Part shown: positions 25,430 through 34,863 of the stretch, piece after piece
Layout: every line of letters starts with the position of its first letter
How positions within the stretch are numbered: position 1 is the first letter of the stretch
Assembly (NCBI GenBank): GCA_964397545.1
Contig: CAYNIW010000019.1
Coordinates: 1 to 50,124 of the forward strand
Direction: 5' to 3'
Length of the DNA stretch: 50,124 bases
Origin: JAFGIG01 sp964397545
GTDB taxonomy: Bacteria > SDB-A
The notes under the pieces: model-generated
Databases searched by the model: none
Told to the model about the DNA's origin: nothing
What the model saw: the letters and a program-made list of their open reading frames with translations, nothing else
Translations under genes and position numbers: made by a program

Positions 25430-25948
25430 TTGACATATAAAATGTTTTTGAAAAAACCTGAAGAAAAAGATTTGGAATATGTCAGAAAGCTCTGGGCTGA
25501 CGATACCACTATGAAGGAAGTAGGCGGGCCGATATTCATGGACGAAAAAATGATTTTGGACTGGCACAAAAAAATGGAATCGAGAGCAAAAACAGATTTA
25601 TACAGGCTAATAGCCGCATCAGAAAAAAAATTTGTCGGGGAAGTAAGCTTTCACAGATTTGACCCTTCGGAAAAAACAGCTCATCTGAACATAAAGATCG
25701 AGCATTCTTATAGAGGCAAAGGATACGCGCGAGCAGCGCTTCGCGAGATTCTAAGGATTTTTTTTGAAGAATGGGGCGGAGAGGTTATGGTGGACGACGT
25801 GGGAGAAGACAATGATCTGGCGCAAAAATTTTTAAGCGATGGAAGATTTCGCGTTTCTTCCGAACAGCCCTCTGCAGGAGCCGTCAGACTTTATATGACA
25901 AAAAAGATGTTTAATGATATGATATCTGAAAGATTAAACCGACCTTAG
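25430..25948 (+). CDS. GNAT acetyltransferase
   Basis: A GNAT-fold protein of about 172 residues. The core runs from FLKKPEEKDLEYVRKLWADD through KFVGEVSFHRFD and NIKIEHSYRGKGYARAALREI (acetyl-CoA loop RGKGYA) to a strand ending in RLYMTKKMF. The start is placed at TTG 25430, preceded by AAGGAAG; ATG 25442 is a good alternative, and the upstream GTG at 25370 would give an unusual basic extension. The substrate is unknown. It is unrelated in detail to the acetyltransferase at 24262 apart from the shared fold. Confidence 0.8.
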   Translation: MTYKMFLKKPEEKDLEYVRKLWADDTTMKEVGGPIFMDEKMILDWHKKMESRAKTDLYRLIAASEKKFVGEVSFHRFDPSEKTAHLNIKIEHSYRGKGYARAALREILRIFFEEWGGEVMVDDVGEDNDLAQKFLSDGRFRVSSEQPSAGAVRLYMTKKMFNDMISERLNRP

Positions 25949-25993
25949 ACCGGCTTATTAGTATAAAAAAGAAAAACTCAAAAGAGGAAAGAA

Positions 25994-27232
25994 GTGGAAA
26001 ACTTAGTTTTCATACCGGGTTATAAAGAGGCCGTGATGATATTGATAGGCTTCTTTTTAATATGGGTCTGCGTCAGAAAGAATTACGAACCGCTTCTTCT
26101 TCTTCCTATAGGCATAGGAATAGTTCTTGTGAATCTGCCTTCTTCACCTCTGAGAGCTGAAGATTCTATTTTAGCTCTGATGTTTGAAAAGGGAGTAAAA
26201 AACGATATTTTCCCGCTTCTCATTTTCATTTCCATCGGCGCTATGATGGATTTCAAACCCCTCGTTCAAAGGCCTTGGCTTGTTGTCTTTGGCGCCGCGG
26301 GCCAAATAGGCATATTCGCCACTACTATATTGGCTGTTGTCTTCGGATACAGCATCCGTCAAGCCGCGTCCATCGGCATAATCGGCAGCGCCGACGGCCC
26401 GACTTCAATATTCGTGTCGTCGAAACTCGCTCCCGAGCTTCTGGGGCTGATTACACTTGCCGCGTATTCCTACATGGCTCTCGTGCCTCTGATTCAGCCG
26501 CCTATAATGAAAGCTCTGACGACGAAAGGTGAAAGAAGGGTAAAGATGCCTGTCAGCACTTTCGTCGTGAGCAGAACACTGGAAAAACTTTTTCCATACA
26601 TAATTTTGATTGTGTCGGGTATTTTCTGTCCGATGAGCGTGCCTCTTATAGGTTTTCTGATGTTTGGCAACATCCTGAACACGTCGGGAGTAACCGACAT
26701 GCTGGCTAAAGCCGCCAAAGATTATCTTTCGGGTCTCGTAACGCTTTTTTTAGGCATTGCAGTCGGATCTTCCATGACCGCCCAGTCGTTTCTCAGAGTA
26801 GATACGCTCGTTATTTTTTTCCTCGGACTTTTCGCATTCGCTTTTTCTACGGCTTTCGGGGTTTTCCTCGGTAAAATAATGCTTCTTTTCAAGGTCAGAA
26901 TTAATCCCCTGATAGGCGCCGCTGGATTGTCATCGTTTCCGATGTCCGCACGCCTCGTTCATCAGATTGGCCAGGAAGCCGATAAGACAAACTATCTTCT
27001 GATGCACGCCGCATCAGCGAACGTCTCCGGACAGCTCGCCTCAGTTATTGCAGGCGGAGTGCTGATTGACCTTGTCATGAAATACGCTCCCGCAGGGGAT
27101 TTTTCCGGAAACAGCCTTCAAATGGCTCTGAAAATTCTTTTGCTTGGAATGGGAAGGGTGTTTTTCATTATGGCGGTCGTCAGTTTGTTGATTTACGGCG
27201 CGAGAGCTCTGTTTAGAAATAAAGAAAGTTAA
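25994..27232 (+). CDS. Sodium-ion translocating decarboxylase beta subunit (OadB/GcdB-like)
   Basis: A 412-residue membrane protein with about nine to eleven hydrophobic segments. It has the family signatures GIIGSADGPTSIFVSSKLAP, FLMFGNILNTSGVTDMLAKAA, GLSSFPMSARLVHQIGQEAD and LLMHAASANVSGQLASVIAGGVL, which carry the conserved Asp, Ser and Asn residues of the sodium path. In complete systems this subunit couples decarboxylation of carboxybiotin on the alpha/gamma partners to sodium export. Here no alpha, gamma or biotin-carrier gene is found in the window, so partners lie elsewhere or the subunit works alone. GTG start with AGAGGAAAG upstream. Confidence 0.9.
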   Translation: MENLVFIPGYKEAVMILIGFFLIWVCVRKNYEPLLLLPIGIGIVLVNLPSSPLRAEDSILALMFEKGVKNDIFPLLIFISIGAMMDFKPLVQRPWLVVFGAAGQIGIFATTILAVVFGYSIRQAASIGIIGSADGPTSIFVSSKLAPELLGLITLAAYSYMALVPLIQPPIMKALTTKGERRVKMPVSTFVVSRTLEKLFPYIILIVSGIFCPMSVPLIGFLMFGNILNTSGVTDMLAKAAKDYLSGLVTLFLGIAVGSSMTAQSFLRVDTLVIFFLGLFAFAFSTAFGVFLGKIMLLFKVRINPLIGAAGLSSFPMSARLVHQIGQEADKTNYLLMHAASANVSGQLASVIAGGVLIDLVMKYAPAGDFSGNSLQMALKILLLGMGRVFFIMAVVSLLIYGARALFRNKES

Positions 27233-27269
27233 AATATACAGTAGTAACAAAATAGGCATGGAGGTTAAG

Positions 27270-29726
27270 ATGAAATACTGCTTTTTCCTTTTGCTTTTGT
27301 CTTTTGCCCTTTTGAACGCAGATCCGCCGTCTTATTATGATTTGAGAAATGTCGGCGGAGTCAGCTATGTAACTTCAGTTAAAAACCAGCAGGGAGGAAC
27401 GTGCTGGACTCACGGAGCGATGGCTTCAATTGAGGGCAATCTTATGATAACAGGAATTTGGACTGCCGCGGGAGACACCGGCGAACCCAACCTCGCGGAG
27501 TATCACCTCGACTGGTGGAACGGTTTCAACCAGTGGAACAACGACGATCTCGATCCGCCGACAGGATCGGGGTTGACGGTTCATGAAGGCGGGGATTACA
27601 TGGTGACAACCGCTTATCTGAGCAGGGGGGAAGGGGCAGTCCGTGACATTGACGGGCAGTCATATTCTTCAGCCCCTCCGAGAAGGCTCTCCACATACAG
27701 GTATTATTACCCGAGGCAGGTCTGGTGGCTCACCGCGGGTGAAAACCTCGAAAATATAAATGCCATAAAAGAAGCCGTGATGACTTACGGTGTCATGGGA
27801 ACCTGCATGAGCTACAGCTCTTCCTATATGTCAAATTACATCCATTACCAGCCGCCCACCAGCACCGATCTGCCGAATCACGCCGTAGCAATTGTCGGCT
27901 GGGACGACAGCAAAGCCACTCAAGCCCCTCTTCCGGGAGCGTGGTTATGCAAGAACAGCTGGGGCTCCAGCTGGGGTCTCAGCGGATATTTCTGGATATC
28001 ATATTACGATAAATTCAGCTGTCAGGAACCTCAGATGGGAGCCGTATCTTTTCAGCAGGTTGAAATGATGAGATACGACACTATATACTATCATGACTAT
28101 CATGGGTGGAGAGACACTAAGACCGACTGTTCTGAAGCTTTCAACGTGTTTGTCGCCAAAGGTGACCAGATGATTCAGTCTGCGAGTTTTTTCGCCGCTG
28201 AGGACAGCGCTCAATATACGGTCAGGATTTACAGCGGATTTAACGGATCACAACTGACCGGAATGTTGGATGAAGAAACCGGTGTTTGCGAGAGAAAAGG
28301 TTTTTACACAGTTGATTTTGATTCTGCCCCTTCATTCAACGCGGGAGACACTTTTTATTTGTATCTTTACTTGTCCCAAGGAGGACAACCCTACGACAGG
28401 ACTTCAGACGTTCCTGTCCTTCTCGGCGCGAGCTACAGGACCATTGTTCAGTCGACAGCACACCCCGGTGAGAGCTATTATAAAGAAGGCTCGCTGTGGA
28501 ACGATTTGTATAACTGGTCTGGAAACCCCTATCCACAGACTGGAAATTTCTGCATAAAAGCCTGCGCGGTCGACGCCGGACTTAAAGTGTCGCCTGAAGG
28601 CGACGGCAGATCGCAAGGACAGCAAGGAGGACCTTTCAACCCCGATCAATTCGAATACGAAATCACCTATAGAGGTTCAGACCAAGTGGACTATTCGGTT
28701 TCACTCGTCAACTCAGCGCCGTGGCTCACGCTTTCAGGCCCTTTGACGGGCTCACTGTCGAGTTCGGACACGGTTGAAATAACATTTTCAATAAACTCAA
28801 ACGCAAACTCTCTCGGCTTGGGAGCCTACAGTGCCACCGTTCAGTTTCAAAACACGACAAACCAGCTCGGGACGACGGAAAGAGACATTATTCTGCTGGT
28901 GGGTTCAAACCAGACCGTCTATTTTTGGAGCCTCGACACAAACCCAGGATGGTCTTGTGATCCTCAATGGGCATTTGGAGTTCCTGCAGGACAAGGGGGA
29001 GAGCACGGAAACCCTGATCCGGCTTCAGGAAACACGGGTTCAAATGTCTTTGGCTACAATCTCAACGGAGATTACACAAACAATATGGCTGAAAAGTATC
29101 TGACGACTGGAGCCATAGATCTTTCAGGCCTTTACAACACGGAATTGAAATTTTACAGATGGCTGGGTGTAGAACAATCATCATACGACCATGCTTCCAT
29201 ACAAGTAAAAGCAGGCAATGGAAGCTGGATGACAATCTGGAGCAATCCGGATTCTGAGACTGCTGACAATTCATGGACGCAGTATTCTTATGACATCTCT
29301 AATTACGCGGACAACCAGAACGAAGTATATATAAGGTGGGTTATGGGGACGACAGATGGCGGATGGGTCTATTGCGGTTGGAACATAGATGACATCGAAA
29401 TACTCGGCATAAACGAAACTTACGTTGAAGAAGAACCTCTGCCCGGCGAAATCGAAGGTTTTTCTTTCCGGATTTCGAAAAATCTCGGAAGCGAGACTGA
29501 AATATATTTCGTCCTTCCTTCGGAAGGTGTTGTAACTGTATCAGTCTATGATGTTTCAGGAAGAATTGTCTCTGTCATTACCGACGGTTTCAGACCTGCC
29601 GGAGCTTACAGTCTGCCCTGGAAAGGCGAAGATGAAAATGGCAGAATGCTGTCTTCCGGAGTCTATTTTATAAGTGTCCAGGCTCAGGGACGTTCATTCA
29701 CCGGAAAGATGCTTTTGACAAGATAA
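27270..29726 (+). CDS. Exported papain-family (C1) peptidase with jelly-roll domain and sorting tail
   Basis: An 818-residue secreted protein. A signal peptide (MKYCFFLLLLSFALLNA) is followed directly by a C1A catalytic domain without a long propeptide: Gln in KNQQGGTCWTHGA, Cys45, His204 in NHAVAIVGWDD and Asn229 in CKNSWGSSWG. After about residue 250 come a beta region, a BACON/Ig-like domain (VSLVNSAPWLTLSGPL), a jelly-roll, MAM-like module (WSLDTNPGWSCDPQWAFGVP to WNIDDIEI), and a FlgD-like tail (VSVYDVSGRIVSVI, LPWKGEDENG, LSSGVYF, ending KMLLTR). Start ATG 27270 is chosen because GGAGG lies six bases before it; ATG 27258 overlaps that site. A hairpin terminator follows. Confidence 0.88.
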   Translation: MKYCFFLLLLSFALLNADPPSYYDLRNVGGVSYVTSVKNQQGGTCWTHGAMASIEGNLMITGIWTAAGDTGEPNLAEYHLDWWNGFNQWNNDDLDPPTGSGLTVHEGGDYMVTTAYLSRGEGAVRDIDGQSYSSAPPRRLSTYRYYYPRQVWWLTAGENLENINAIKEAVMTYGVMGTCMSYSSSYMSNYIHYQPPTSTDLPNHAVAIVGWDDSKATQAPLPGAWLCKNSWGSSWGLSGYFWISYYDKFSCQEPQMGAVSFQQVEMMRYDTIYYHDYHGWRDTKTDCSEAFNVFVAKGDQMIQSASFFAAEDSAQYTVRIYSGFNGSQLTGMLDEETGVCERKGFYTVDFDSAPSFNAGDTFYLYLYLSQGGQPYDRTSDVPVLLGASYRTIVQSTAHPGESYYKEGSLWNDLYNWSGNPYPQTGNFCIKACAVDAGLKVSPEGDGRSQGQQGGPFNPDQFEYEITYRGSDQVDYSVSLVNSAPWLTLSGPLTGSLSSSDTVEITFSINSNANSLGLGAYSATVQFQNTTNQLGTTERDIILLVGSNQTVYFWSLDTNPGWSCDPQWAFGVPAGQGGEHGNPDPASGNTGSNVFGYNLNGDYTNNMAEKYLTTGAIDLSGLYNTELKFYRWLGVEQSSYDHASIQVKAGNGSWMTIWSNPDSETADNSWTQYSYDISNYADNQNEVYIRWVMGTTDGGWVYCGWNIDDIEILGINETYVEEEPLPGEIEGFSFRISKNLGSETEIYFVLPSEGVVTVSVYDVSGRIVSVITDGFRPAGAYSLPWKGEDENGRMLSSGVYFISVQAQGRSFTGKMLLTR

Positions 29727-29756
29727 AGATTTGAAGATCTGACTAAATTGCACAAT

Positions 29757-29789
29757 CAGGCGGGGGAAAAACCCGCCTGTATGATTTTT
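29757..29789 (+). terminator. Rho-independent terminator after the C1 peptidase gene
   Basis: A perfect 8-bp stem CAGGCGGG (29757-29764) and CCCGCCTG (29772-29779) with loop GGAAAAA, followed by TATGATTTTT. It is 30 bases after the peptidase stop. Confidence 0.8.
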
Positions 29790-30470
29790 ATGAAAATAAC
29801 AACGATACCGACAGAACAGACGACTTCTGTTACTGATTTATTCCTCGCACTTGTCTGTATAGTATTTTTTATCTTATTCTTTGTCCAATTTTACAAAACG
29901 AAAAACAGTTTATATTTCTTTTGGTCTCTTATATTCGTTCTTCTTTTTGCCGCGTCCTTTTTCGGCGCGGTGCTTCATGGCTTCTTTTTGAGCGGAGATA
30001 TTAAAAATTTGATATGGATTCCTATAAAACTATTTATCGCTATTTCTATTTCGCTGTTCGCGAGCACCTCATACTGCGATATGAGAAATTGCAGGCTGAA
30101 GGGATCTTTGGCTGTTTTATTTATTTTGACGGCAGTATGTTTTTACACAATAGACCTTTATAGAGATTCAAGATATTTTATTTTAGTGTCATTTGAACTC
30201 GCGGCTTTGATGTTTTCTGGAGCTGTCTATCTCTACCTTTCCATTAAGCGGAAATCCTTAAAATCAATATTCATGATTCTCGGAATTCTGATAACCATGA
30301 TTGCTTCGCTTATTCAATACTCCGGCAATCTATCATTTAGTTTTTTATGGGAATTTGACCACAACGGAATTTATCACTTGGTTCAGATTCCCGGGTTGTT
30401 TATGTTTTTTCTCGGAGTCAAATTTCCCATGGAAAGAAAATTTGTAACCCATACAGAAAAAGTCAAATAA
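29790..30470 (+). CDS. Multi-pass membrane protein of unknown function
   Basis: A 226-residue integral membrane protein with about seven hydrophobic helices (from TTSVTDLFLALVCIVFFILFF to VQIPGLFMFFLGVKF). The last loop contains FDHNGIYHLVQ, a His-rich motif also seen in a bacterial family resembling DUF6962 and in alkaline ceramidase-like proteins, but I cannot confirm the relation. The longer reading from 29748 would run through the terminator hairpin, so I take ATG 29790, just after it; ATG 29781 is an alternative. Neither has a ribosome binding site. A TATGAT at 29780-29785 could be a -10 box, which would again mean a leaderless message. Confidence 0.65.
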   Translation: MKITTIPTEQTTSVTDLFLALVCIVFFILFFVQFYKTKNSLYFFWSLIFVLLFAASFFGAVLHGFFLSGDIKNLIWIPIKLFIAISISLFASTSYCDMRNCRLKGSLAVLFILTAVCFYTIDLYRDSRYFILVSFELAALMFSGAVYLYLSIKRKSLKSIFMILGILITMIASLIQYSGNLSFSFLWEFDHNGIYHLVQIPGLFMFFLGVKFPMERKFVTHTEKVK

Positions 30471-30865
30471 ATTGTTATATTTTTGACAGCGTTGTAATTA
30501 TACCCCTTAAAAACCGGAGCTTTTTTTGTGTTGATATCTGATTCCGTGTTTTGCAAATTTTTTTCATCTAAAAGACAACGATTTGGAAAAAATCATGAAA
30601 AACTTGTTTATGCCGCGTAACTACGAACTATATCTCAAGAGAGTTGAAGCCCTGCAGTATGTTTTGAAAAACAAAATATTAACTTCGATGTGTTGATAAA
30701 AATGTGGAAAACTAAAAGATTTTTGGCTTAAAAAGTGCTCAATATTTACCATTTATTTTTTAATAGTATAGGTAAATTTTTGTATTTGACGAATTAAAAA
30801 TAGTTATAAGAAATTTTAATAAGCGGGTTGACCCTTTCCTCAATATGGTTATCTTTATCATAAAT
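30471..30865 (+). other. Intergenic region with one tiny ORF of doubtful status
   Basis: About 395 bases, AT-rich. An ATG at 30595 opens a 33-residue frame (starting MKNLFMPRNYELYLKRVEAL, stop at 30694-30696) with weak GGAAAAA upstream; I know no relative and it may be chance or a decayed gene. Further on, TTGACC at 30828-30833 lies shortly before the UV endonuclease gene but no good -10 box is at the right distance. No RNA gene seen. Confidence 0.35.
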
Positions 30866-31777
30866 ATGAAAATAGGATATCCTTGCATTAACAGAAGCAT
30901 AAATTGCACTTCAAGTTCGACGTTCAGGCTCAAGAATTACGCAGAACACGAATTGATAAAAAAAATTACATCGAATCTTATATGTCTAAAAAAAACATTA
31001 GAGTTCAACAAAGACAACGGTTTGATGTTTTTTAGGATAAGTTCGGATCTTATACCTTTTGGTTCTCATTCTATAATGAAATTTGACTGGCAAAGCTATT
31101 TCAAACAGGATTTGACAGGAATAGCAAAATATATAAAAAAAAATTCAATGAGGATTTCCATGCATCCCGACCAATTCACATTATTAAACGCGTTGGATAA
31201 AAAAATTGTCAGAAACAGCGTCAGAGAACTCGAATATCATTGTCAAATCCTCGATTCTTTAGATCTCGACAAAAGCGCGAAAATTCAAATTCATCTGGGA
31301 GGAGTTTATGGTGATAAAAAATCTTCTAAAGAAAGGTTTGCCCGAAATTACTCCCTTCTTTCCCCAAATATAAAAAAAAGGCTTGTTTTGGAAAACGACG
31401 ACAAAAGCTATGGACTGAAAGACTGTGTTGAAATATTTGATAAAACCGGAATTCCCATCCTCTTTGATGTTTTTCATCATGAATGTTTCAACAACGGCGA
31501 GAACTTAAAAAAAGCTTTCGAAACAGCAGGAAAGACATGGAGAAAAAAAGACGGAATTCCGATGGTAGATTACAGCTCTCAAAAAAAAGACGCAAGAAAA
31601 GGCTCACACACTGAAAGGCTGGACGAAAGACATTTTATGAAATTTATAACAAAAGTGTCAGGTTATGATTTTGACCTGATGCTCGAGATAAAGGACAAGG
31701 AGAAAAGCGCCTTAAAAGCCTTAAAGCTTCTAACTGAAATTAGGAGAGAAAAAAATGACAAAAATCAACATCTCTAA
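30866..31777 (+). CDS. uvsE: UV damage endonuclease (UvdE/UvsE family)
   Basis: A 303-residue TIM-barrel endonuclease that nicks DNA 5' of UV photoproducts. Family features are the start MKIGYPCINRSI, RISSDLIPFGSH, MRISMHPDQFTLLNA, IQIHLGGVYGDK, RLVLENDDKSYG, PILFDVFHHECFN and DLMLEIKDKEKSALKAL; the His, Glu and Asp metal ligands in these motifs are present. The ATG at 30866 gives the normal family start; ATG 30845 would add seven hydrophobic residues. No ribosome binding site is visible for either. Its last 23 bases overlap the tspO gene, so both are probably one light- or stress-related unit. Confidence 0.92.
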   Translation: MKIGYPCINRSINCTSSSTFRLKNYAEHELIKKITSNLICLKKTLEFNKDNGLMFFRISSDLIPFGSHSIMKFDWQSYFKQDLTGIAKYIKKNSMRISMHPDQFTLLNALDKKIVRNSVRELEYHCQILDSLDLDKSAKIQIHLGGVYGDKKSSKERFARNYSLLSPNIKKRLVLENDDKSYGLKDCVEIFDKTGIPILFDVFHHECFNNGENLKKAFETAGKTWRKKDGIPMVDYSSQKKDARKGSHTERLDERHFMKFITKVSGYDFDLMLEIKDKEKSALKALKLLTEIRREKNDKNQHL

Positions 31778-32231
31778 ATTTGTCTTTTCGATCATTTTTT
31801 GCCAACTCGCAGGAATTATTGGTTCAATCTTTACAGCCAAAAATATACCTCTGTGGTATGCCGGGCTTGTAAAACCGTCTTTTAACCCGCCGAATTGGGT
31901 GTTCGGTCCGGTCTGGACAATTCTCTATCTCATGATGGGAATTTCTTTTTATATCGTCTGGGCATATCACTCAAACAGTTCAGTTTACAGACCGGCTGTA
32001 ATCATCTTCCTGATACAGCTTGTCTTGAATCTGCTATGGTCATTTCTTTTCTTCGGTCTAAAAAATCCTCTGGCGGGATTCATTGAGATATTGATTTTAT
32101 GGGCGGCCATTCTCATAACCATCATACTGTTTTTTAGAATATCAAAGACAGCCTCAATTCTCCTGATTCCCTACTTACTCTGGGTCTCTTTCGCTTCAGT
32201 TTTGAATTATTTCTTGTATAAATTGAATTGA
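31755..32231 (+). CDS. tspO: TspO/MBR family membrane protein
   Basis: A 158-residue five-helix membrane protein of the TspO (peripheral benzodiazepine receptor) family. Signatures are WYAGLVKPSFNPPNWVFGPVWTILYLMMGIS, with the WxPPxxxFxxVW core, and LNLLWSFLFFGLKNP and YLLWVSFASVLNYFLYKLN. TspO binds porphyrins and related tetrapyrroles and is often tied to light or oxygen stress. The pairing with a UV repair endonuclease, overlapping by 23 bases, fits a photodamage response; this is inference from position. Confidence 0.93.
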   Translation: MTKINISKFVFSIIFCQLAGIIGSIFTAKNIPLWYAGLVKPSFNPPNWVFGPVWTILYLMMGISFYIVWAYHSNSSVYRPAVIIFLIQLVLNLLWSFLFFGLKNPLAGFIEILILWAAILITIILFFRISKTASILLIPYLLWVSFASVLNYFLYKLN

Positions 32232-32251
32232 ATGTTCAAATATGCTTTTTC

Positions 32252-34636
32252 CTAATTGCTTATTAAAAACACTTTTTTAGCCAGGGTTGATGTTCCGCAA
32301 TCCATTCTTATTATGTAGCTTCCGCAAGATATTTTTTGTCCCTGAACGTCCCTGCCGTTCCAGGGAAAATGGTATTCTCCTTCAGGAAGGTTTTCGCCTA
32401 TAGAAAGAATTTCTCTGCCAGTCAAATCGAAAATATTAACATTGCCGGTTATACCCTTCGGAATTTCAAACCTGATATCCAGACAATCAATGAAAATCGA
32501 AGGAGCGCTCAGCATTATTTGAAATTCATCCGGAAATTGTCCGGTTTCTTCAACTCCTACTGAAAAGTAATCCATAATCCTTCTCATAACCGTATCAGGG
32601 GGGGCGAAAAGAGTCGTTCCATATATTGCTTCAAATCCGAAACCGAAGAAAATCAATTCATAATTTCCGCTGTAACCGACAGCTGCAATTGAAGAAGAAT
32701 TCCAATATTGAAAAACACCTGTACCGCCGTTGAGGGGATTCAGGTCATCCCTGGAATTTTGATTGGAGGGCTGCCCACCGGAAGTTTTTATCTGAAGTCC
32801 ATCGAAAATACCGCCGGATACCCCGTCGCACGCCTGTGAGTTAATATTGCCGTTCCAGGAACAGCGAAGGTATTCGGACAAAAATTGCTGCCCCTGAAGA
32901 TTTTCCGCGATGTTTTGACCTGTAAGAAAAAGCTTTTTCCCCGAATCCAGAAACATTGAAATGTCGGAGATGTCCTCGGAAGTGATGACGTTAGAATCGG
33001 CATCGCCTGTAAACCAGATCACCGCATCGTAATCGAGTATCAGACCCCCTATAGGACCTTCGGAAAATCTGTTGTATACATCGCTGATCAAGCCGAGGTT
33101 TTCAATCGGATCCAAAAATTTGTCAAGGTAATTTCCTGAGGGGTCTGCGTTGATGATGCAGATATCGGGTATTTCCCCGACGAGAAATCTTATTTCGATC
33201 GAATCCGTCAAGCTCTGGGGTTCACTGAAAACGTTCAGAGTCACATCCACCCAGGATGTTTGAACCGTATCGTCAACTTCAAAAACAAGGGGTTGCGATG
33301 AATTATCAATAGTATCTCCGGGATCGACATTTCCTAAAAAACAACTGTCTTGGATGAAATGAATGGTTGAATTTTCCACCGATGTTTTAACATAGACGTT
33401 TTCTGCCGTATTGTAAAGAGTGTCGCAGAGAAGACTGAATTCAAGGTTTCCCTGCTCTCCGGGTAAAACATGGTGACTGTTTCCGGGGCCGCGAACTTTA
33501 AATCCAATGAGTTGAAGGTCGGTGATTTCCGATGCATCTTTGTTCTCATAGAGAACTATCATGTTCTCAAATCCACCGGCGCTGAGAACGTCGATGTCTT
33601 GGTCCAAGTCGATGTCGCAAGTAGTGACGTGACTCGCCCCTCCGAGCGAGTTTGTAATCAAATGATTTGTAAAAGTGCTGTTTCCGTTGTTTTTCCACCA
33701 TATTACGGAATTTGCGTTTTCAGCCGCGGCTAAAATGTCAATGTGAGCGTCGTCGTCGATAAAAGACGCGTAAACGCAAGTCACACCTGAAAAAACAGGC
33801 GATAGCGGGTGATAAGTGAAATTTTCGTTGCCGTCGTTTTCAAACCAGGCAATAATACCGGAGCCGTTTGCCGCGCCGAGAATGTCTGTATCGCCGTCGG
33901 AATCTATGTCGCAGGAATATACCCAGTGTGCAAGAAGGAAAGTGGACGTCAAAATATGTTTTGCAAAATTTTCGTAGCCGTCGTTTTCCCACCAGAGAAT
34001 GGTGTTCGAGGCATACGAACATCCGATGATGTCTTTGTTTCCGTCTCCGTTAATATCCCCGGCGTAAATACATGAGCAGTTTGTGTAAGAGGAATCCAGG
34101 GGATGAAATGTAAAATTTTCATTGCCGTCGTTTTCGAACCATGCGAATGAACATGCACCGTTCCATGCGGATGCTAATATGTCGGTGTCGCCGTCTTGAT
34201 CCAAGTCGTTGCAGTGGACAGTATGTCCGCCCTGATATGAATTTGTCACCAGGTGTTCGGAAAAATCGCCTGTCCCGTCATTTTCCCACCAGGTAATCAA
34301 GTTGTTTGCAGAACCCGGAGTCGCAACTGCGTCGAGATCGCCGTCTCCGTCAATGTCGTTTAGATCGACGACGCGGCATCTTCCGAAATCATTGTCTATG
34401 ACATGTTCGATAAAACTGAAGTTGCCGGTGTTTTCCCACCAGAAAATCGTGTCATTGCTGTATGCCCCTCCGATGATGTCCAGCAGTGAATCCCCGTCAA
34501 TATCCCCTGAGACGACAGTCATGGTTTGAGTGAAATTGTCTTTTACCGTGTGTTCGAAGAAGTATTTCTGAGATTTTAAAGAAACTGAGAAAATCAGCGA
34601 ACTCAAAATCAAAATACACAATGTTTTTGCCGGCAT
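32252..34636 (-). CDS. Exported FG-GAP/VCBS repeat protein with sorting tail
   Basis: A 794-residue secreted protein with a signal peptide (KTLCILILSSLIFSVSL). Seven repeats of about 50 residues follow, each with a calcium-loop core (GDIDGDSLLDI, NDIDGDGDLDA, NDLDQDGDTDI, GDINGDGNKDI, CDIDSDGDTDI, a weaker SFIDDDAHIDI, CDIDLDQDIDV) and an I-x-WWENDG strand, so a seven-bladed propeller is likely. Residues about 380-500 are an Ig-like region. Next comes a domain resembling a class I glutamine amidotransferase-like fold (DYDAVIWFTGDADSN, LFLTGQNIAENL, common in exported proteins). The C-terminal 80 residues are a FlgD-like tail (VNIFDLTGREILSI, FPWNGRDVQG, ISCGSYII). GGAGAT is well placed before the ATG. 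Ligand unknown. Confidence 0.82.
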   Translation of the reverse strand: MPAKTLCILILSSLIFSVSLKSQKYFFEHTVKDNFTQTMTVVSGDIDGDSLLDIIGGAYSNDTIFWWENTGNFSFIEHVIDNDFGRCRVVDLNDIDGDGDLDAVATPGSANNLITWWENDGTGDFSEHLVTNSYQGGHTVHCNDLDQDGDTDILASAWNGACSFAWFENDGNENFTFHPLDSSYTNCSCIYAGDINGDGNKDIIGCSYASNTILWWENDGYENFAKHILTSTFLLAHWVYSCDIDSDGDTDILGAANGSGIIAWFENDGNENFTYHPLSPVFSGVTCVYASFIDDDAHIDILAAAENANSVIWWKNNGNSTFTNHLITNSLGGASHVTTCDIDLDQDIDVLSAGGFENMIVLYENKDASEITDLQLIGFKVRGPGNSHHVLPGEQGNLEFSLLCDTLYNTAENVYVKTSVENSTIHFIQDSCFLGNVDPGDTIDNSSQPLVFEVDDTVQTSWVDVTLNVFSEPQSLTDSIEIRFLVGEIPDICIINADPSGNYLDKFLDPIENLGLISDVYNRFSEGPIGGLILDYDAVIWFTGDADSNVITSEDISDISMFLDSGKKLFLTGQNIAENLQGQQFLSEYLRCSWNGNINSQACDGVSGGIFDGLQIKTSGGQPSNQNSRDDLNPLNGGTGVFQYWNSSSIAAVGYSGNYELIFFGFGFEAIYGTTLFAPPDTVMRRIMDYFSVGVEETGQFPDEFQIMLSAPSIFIDCLDIRFEIPKGITGNVNIFDLTGREILSIGENLPEGEYHFPWNGRDVQGQKISCGSYIIRMDCGTSTLAKKVFLISN

Positions 34637-34800
34637 GTTATCTCCTTGGTTGAAATATACTTGCTGATTATTATTAATTACAATTAGTATAATATTTTAT
34701 ACATTATGTCAAGTATTAATAATTTTCAGTTGATAAAAGATATCGATGGAAATAAAAGTTGTCCTGTATTTTGTCGGGGTTTACATGCGGATTTAAGTTT

Positions 34801-34839
34801 ATAAAATAAAAAAGCGGGAAGAGAATTTACTCTTCCCGC
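34801..34839 (-). terminator. Rho-independent terminator after the exported protein gene at 34864
   Basis: A perfect 10-bp stem GCGGGAAGAG (34814-34823) and CTCTTCCCGC (34830-34839) with a six-base loop. Read leftward it is followed by TTTTTTATTTTAT, so it terminates the minus-strand gene that ends at 34864. Confidence 0.85.
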
Positions 34840-34863
34840 AAGGTACTATTATATTTCGAAGCG

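Noticed and set aside
29748..29789. N-terminal extension of the membrane protein from a start at 29748
   Set aside because: This region is the terminator hairpin of the preceding gene, and the encoded residues are hydrophilic and unlike a membrane-protein start.
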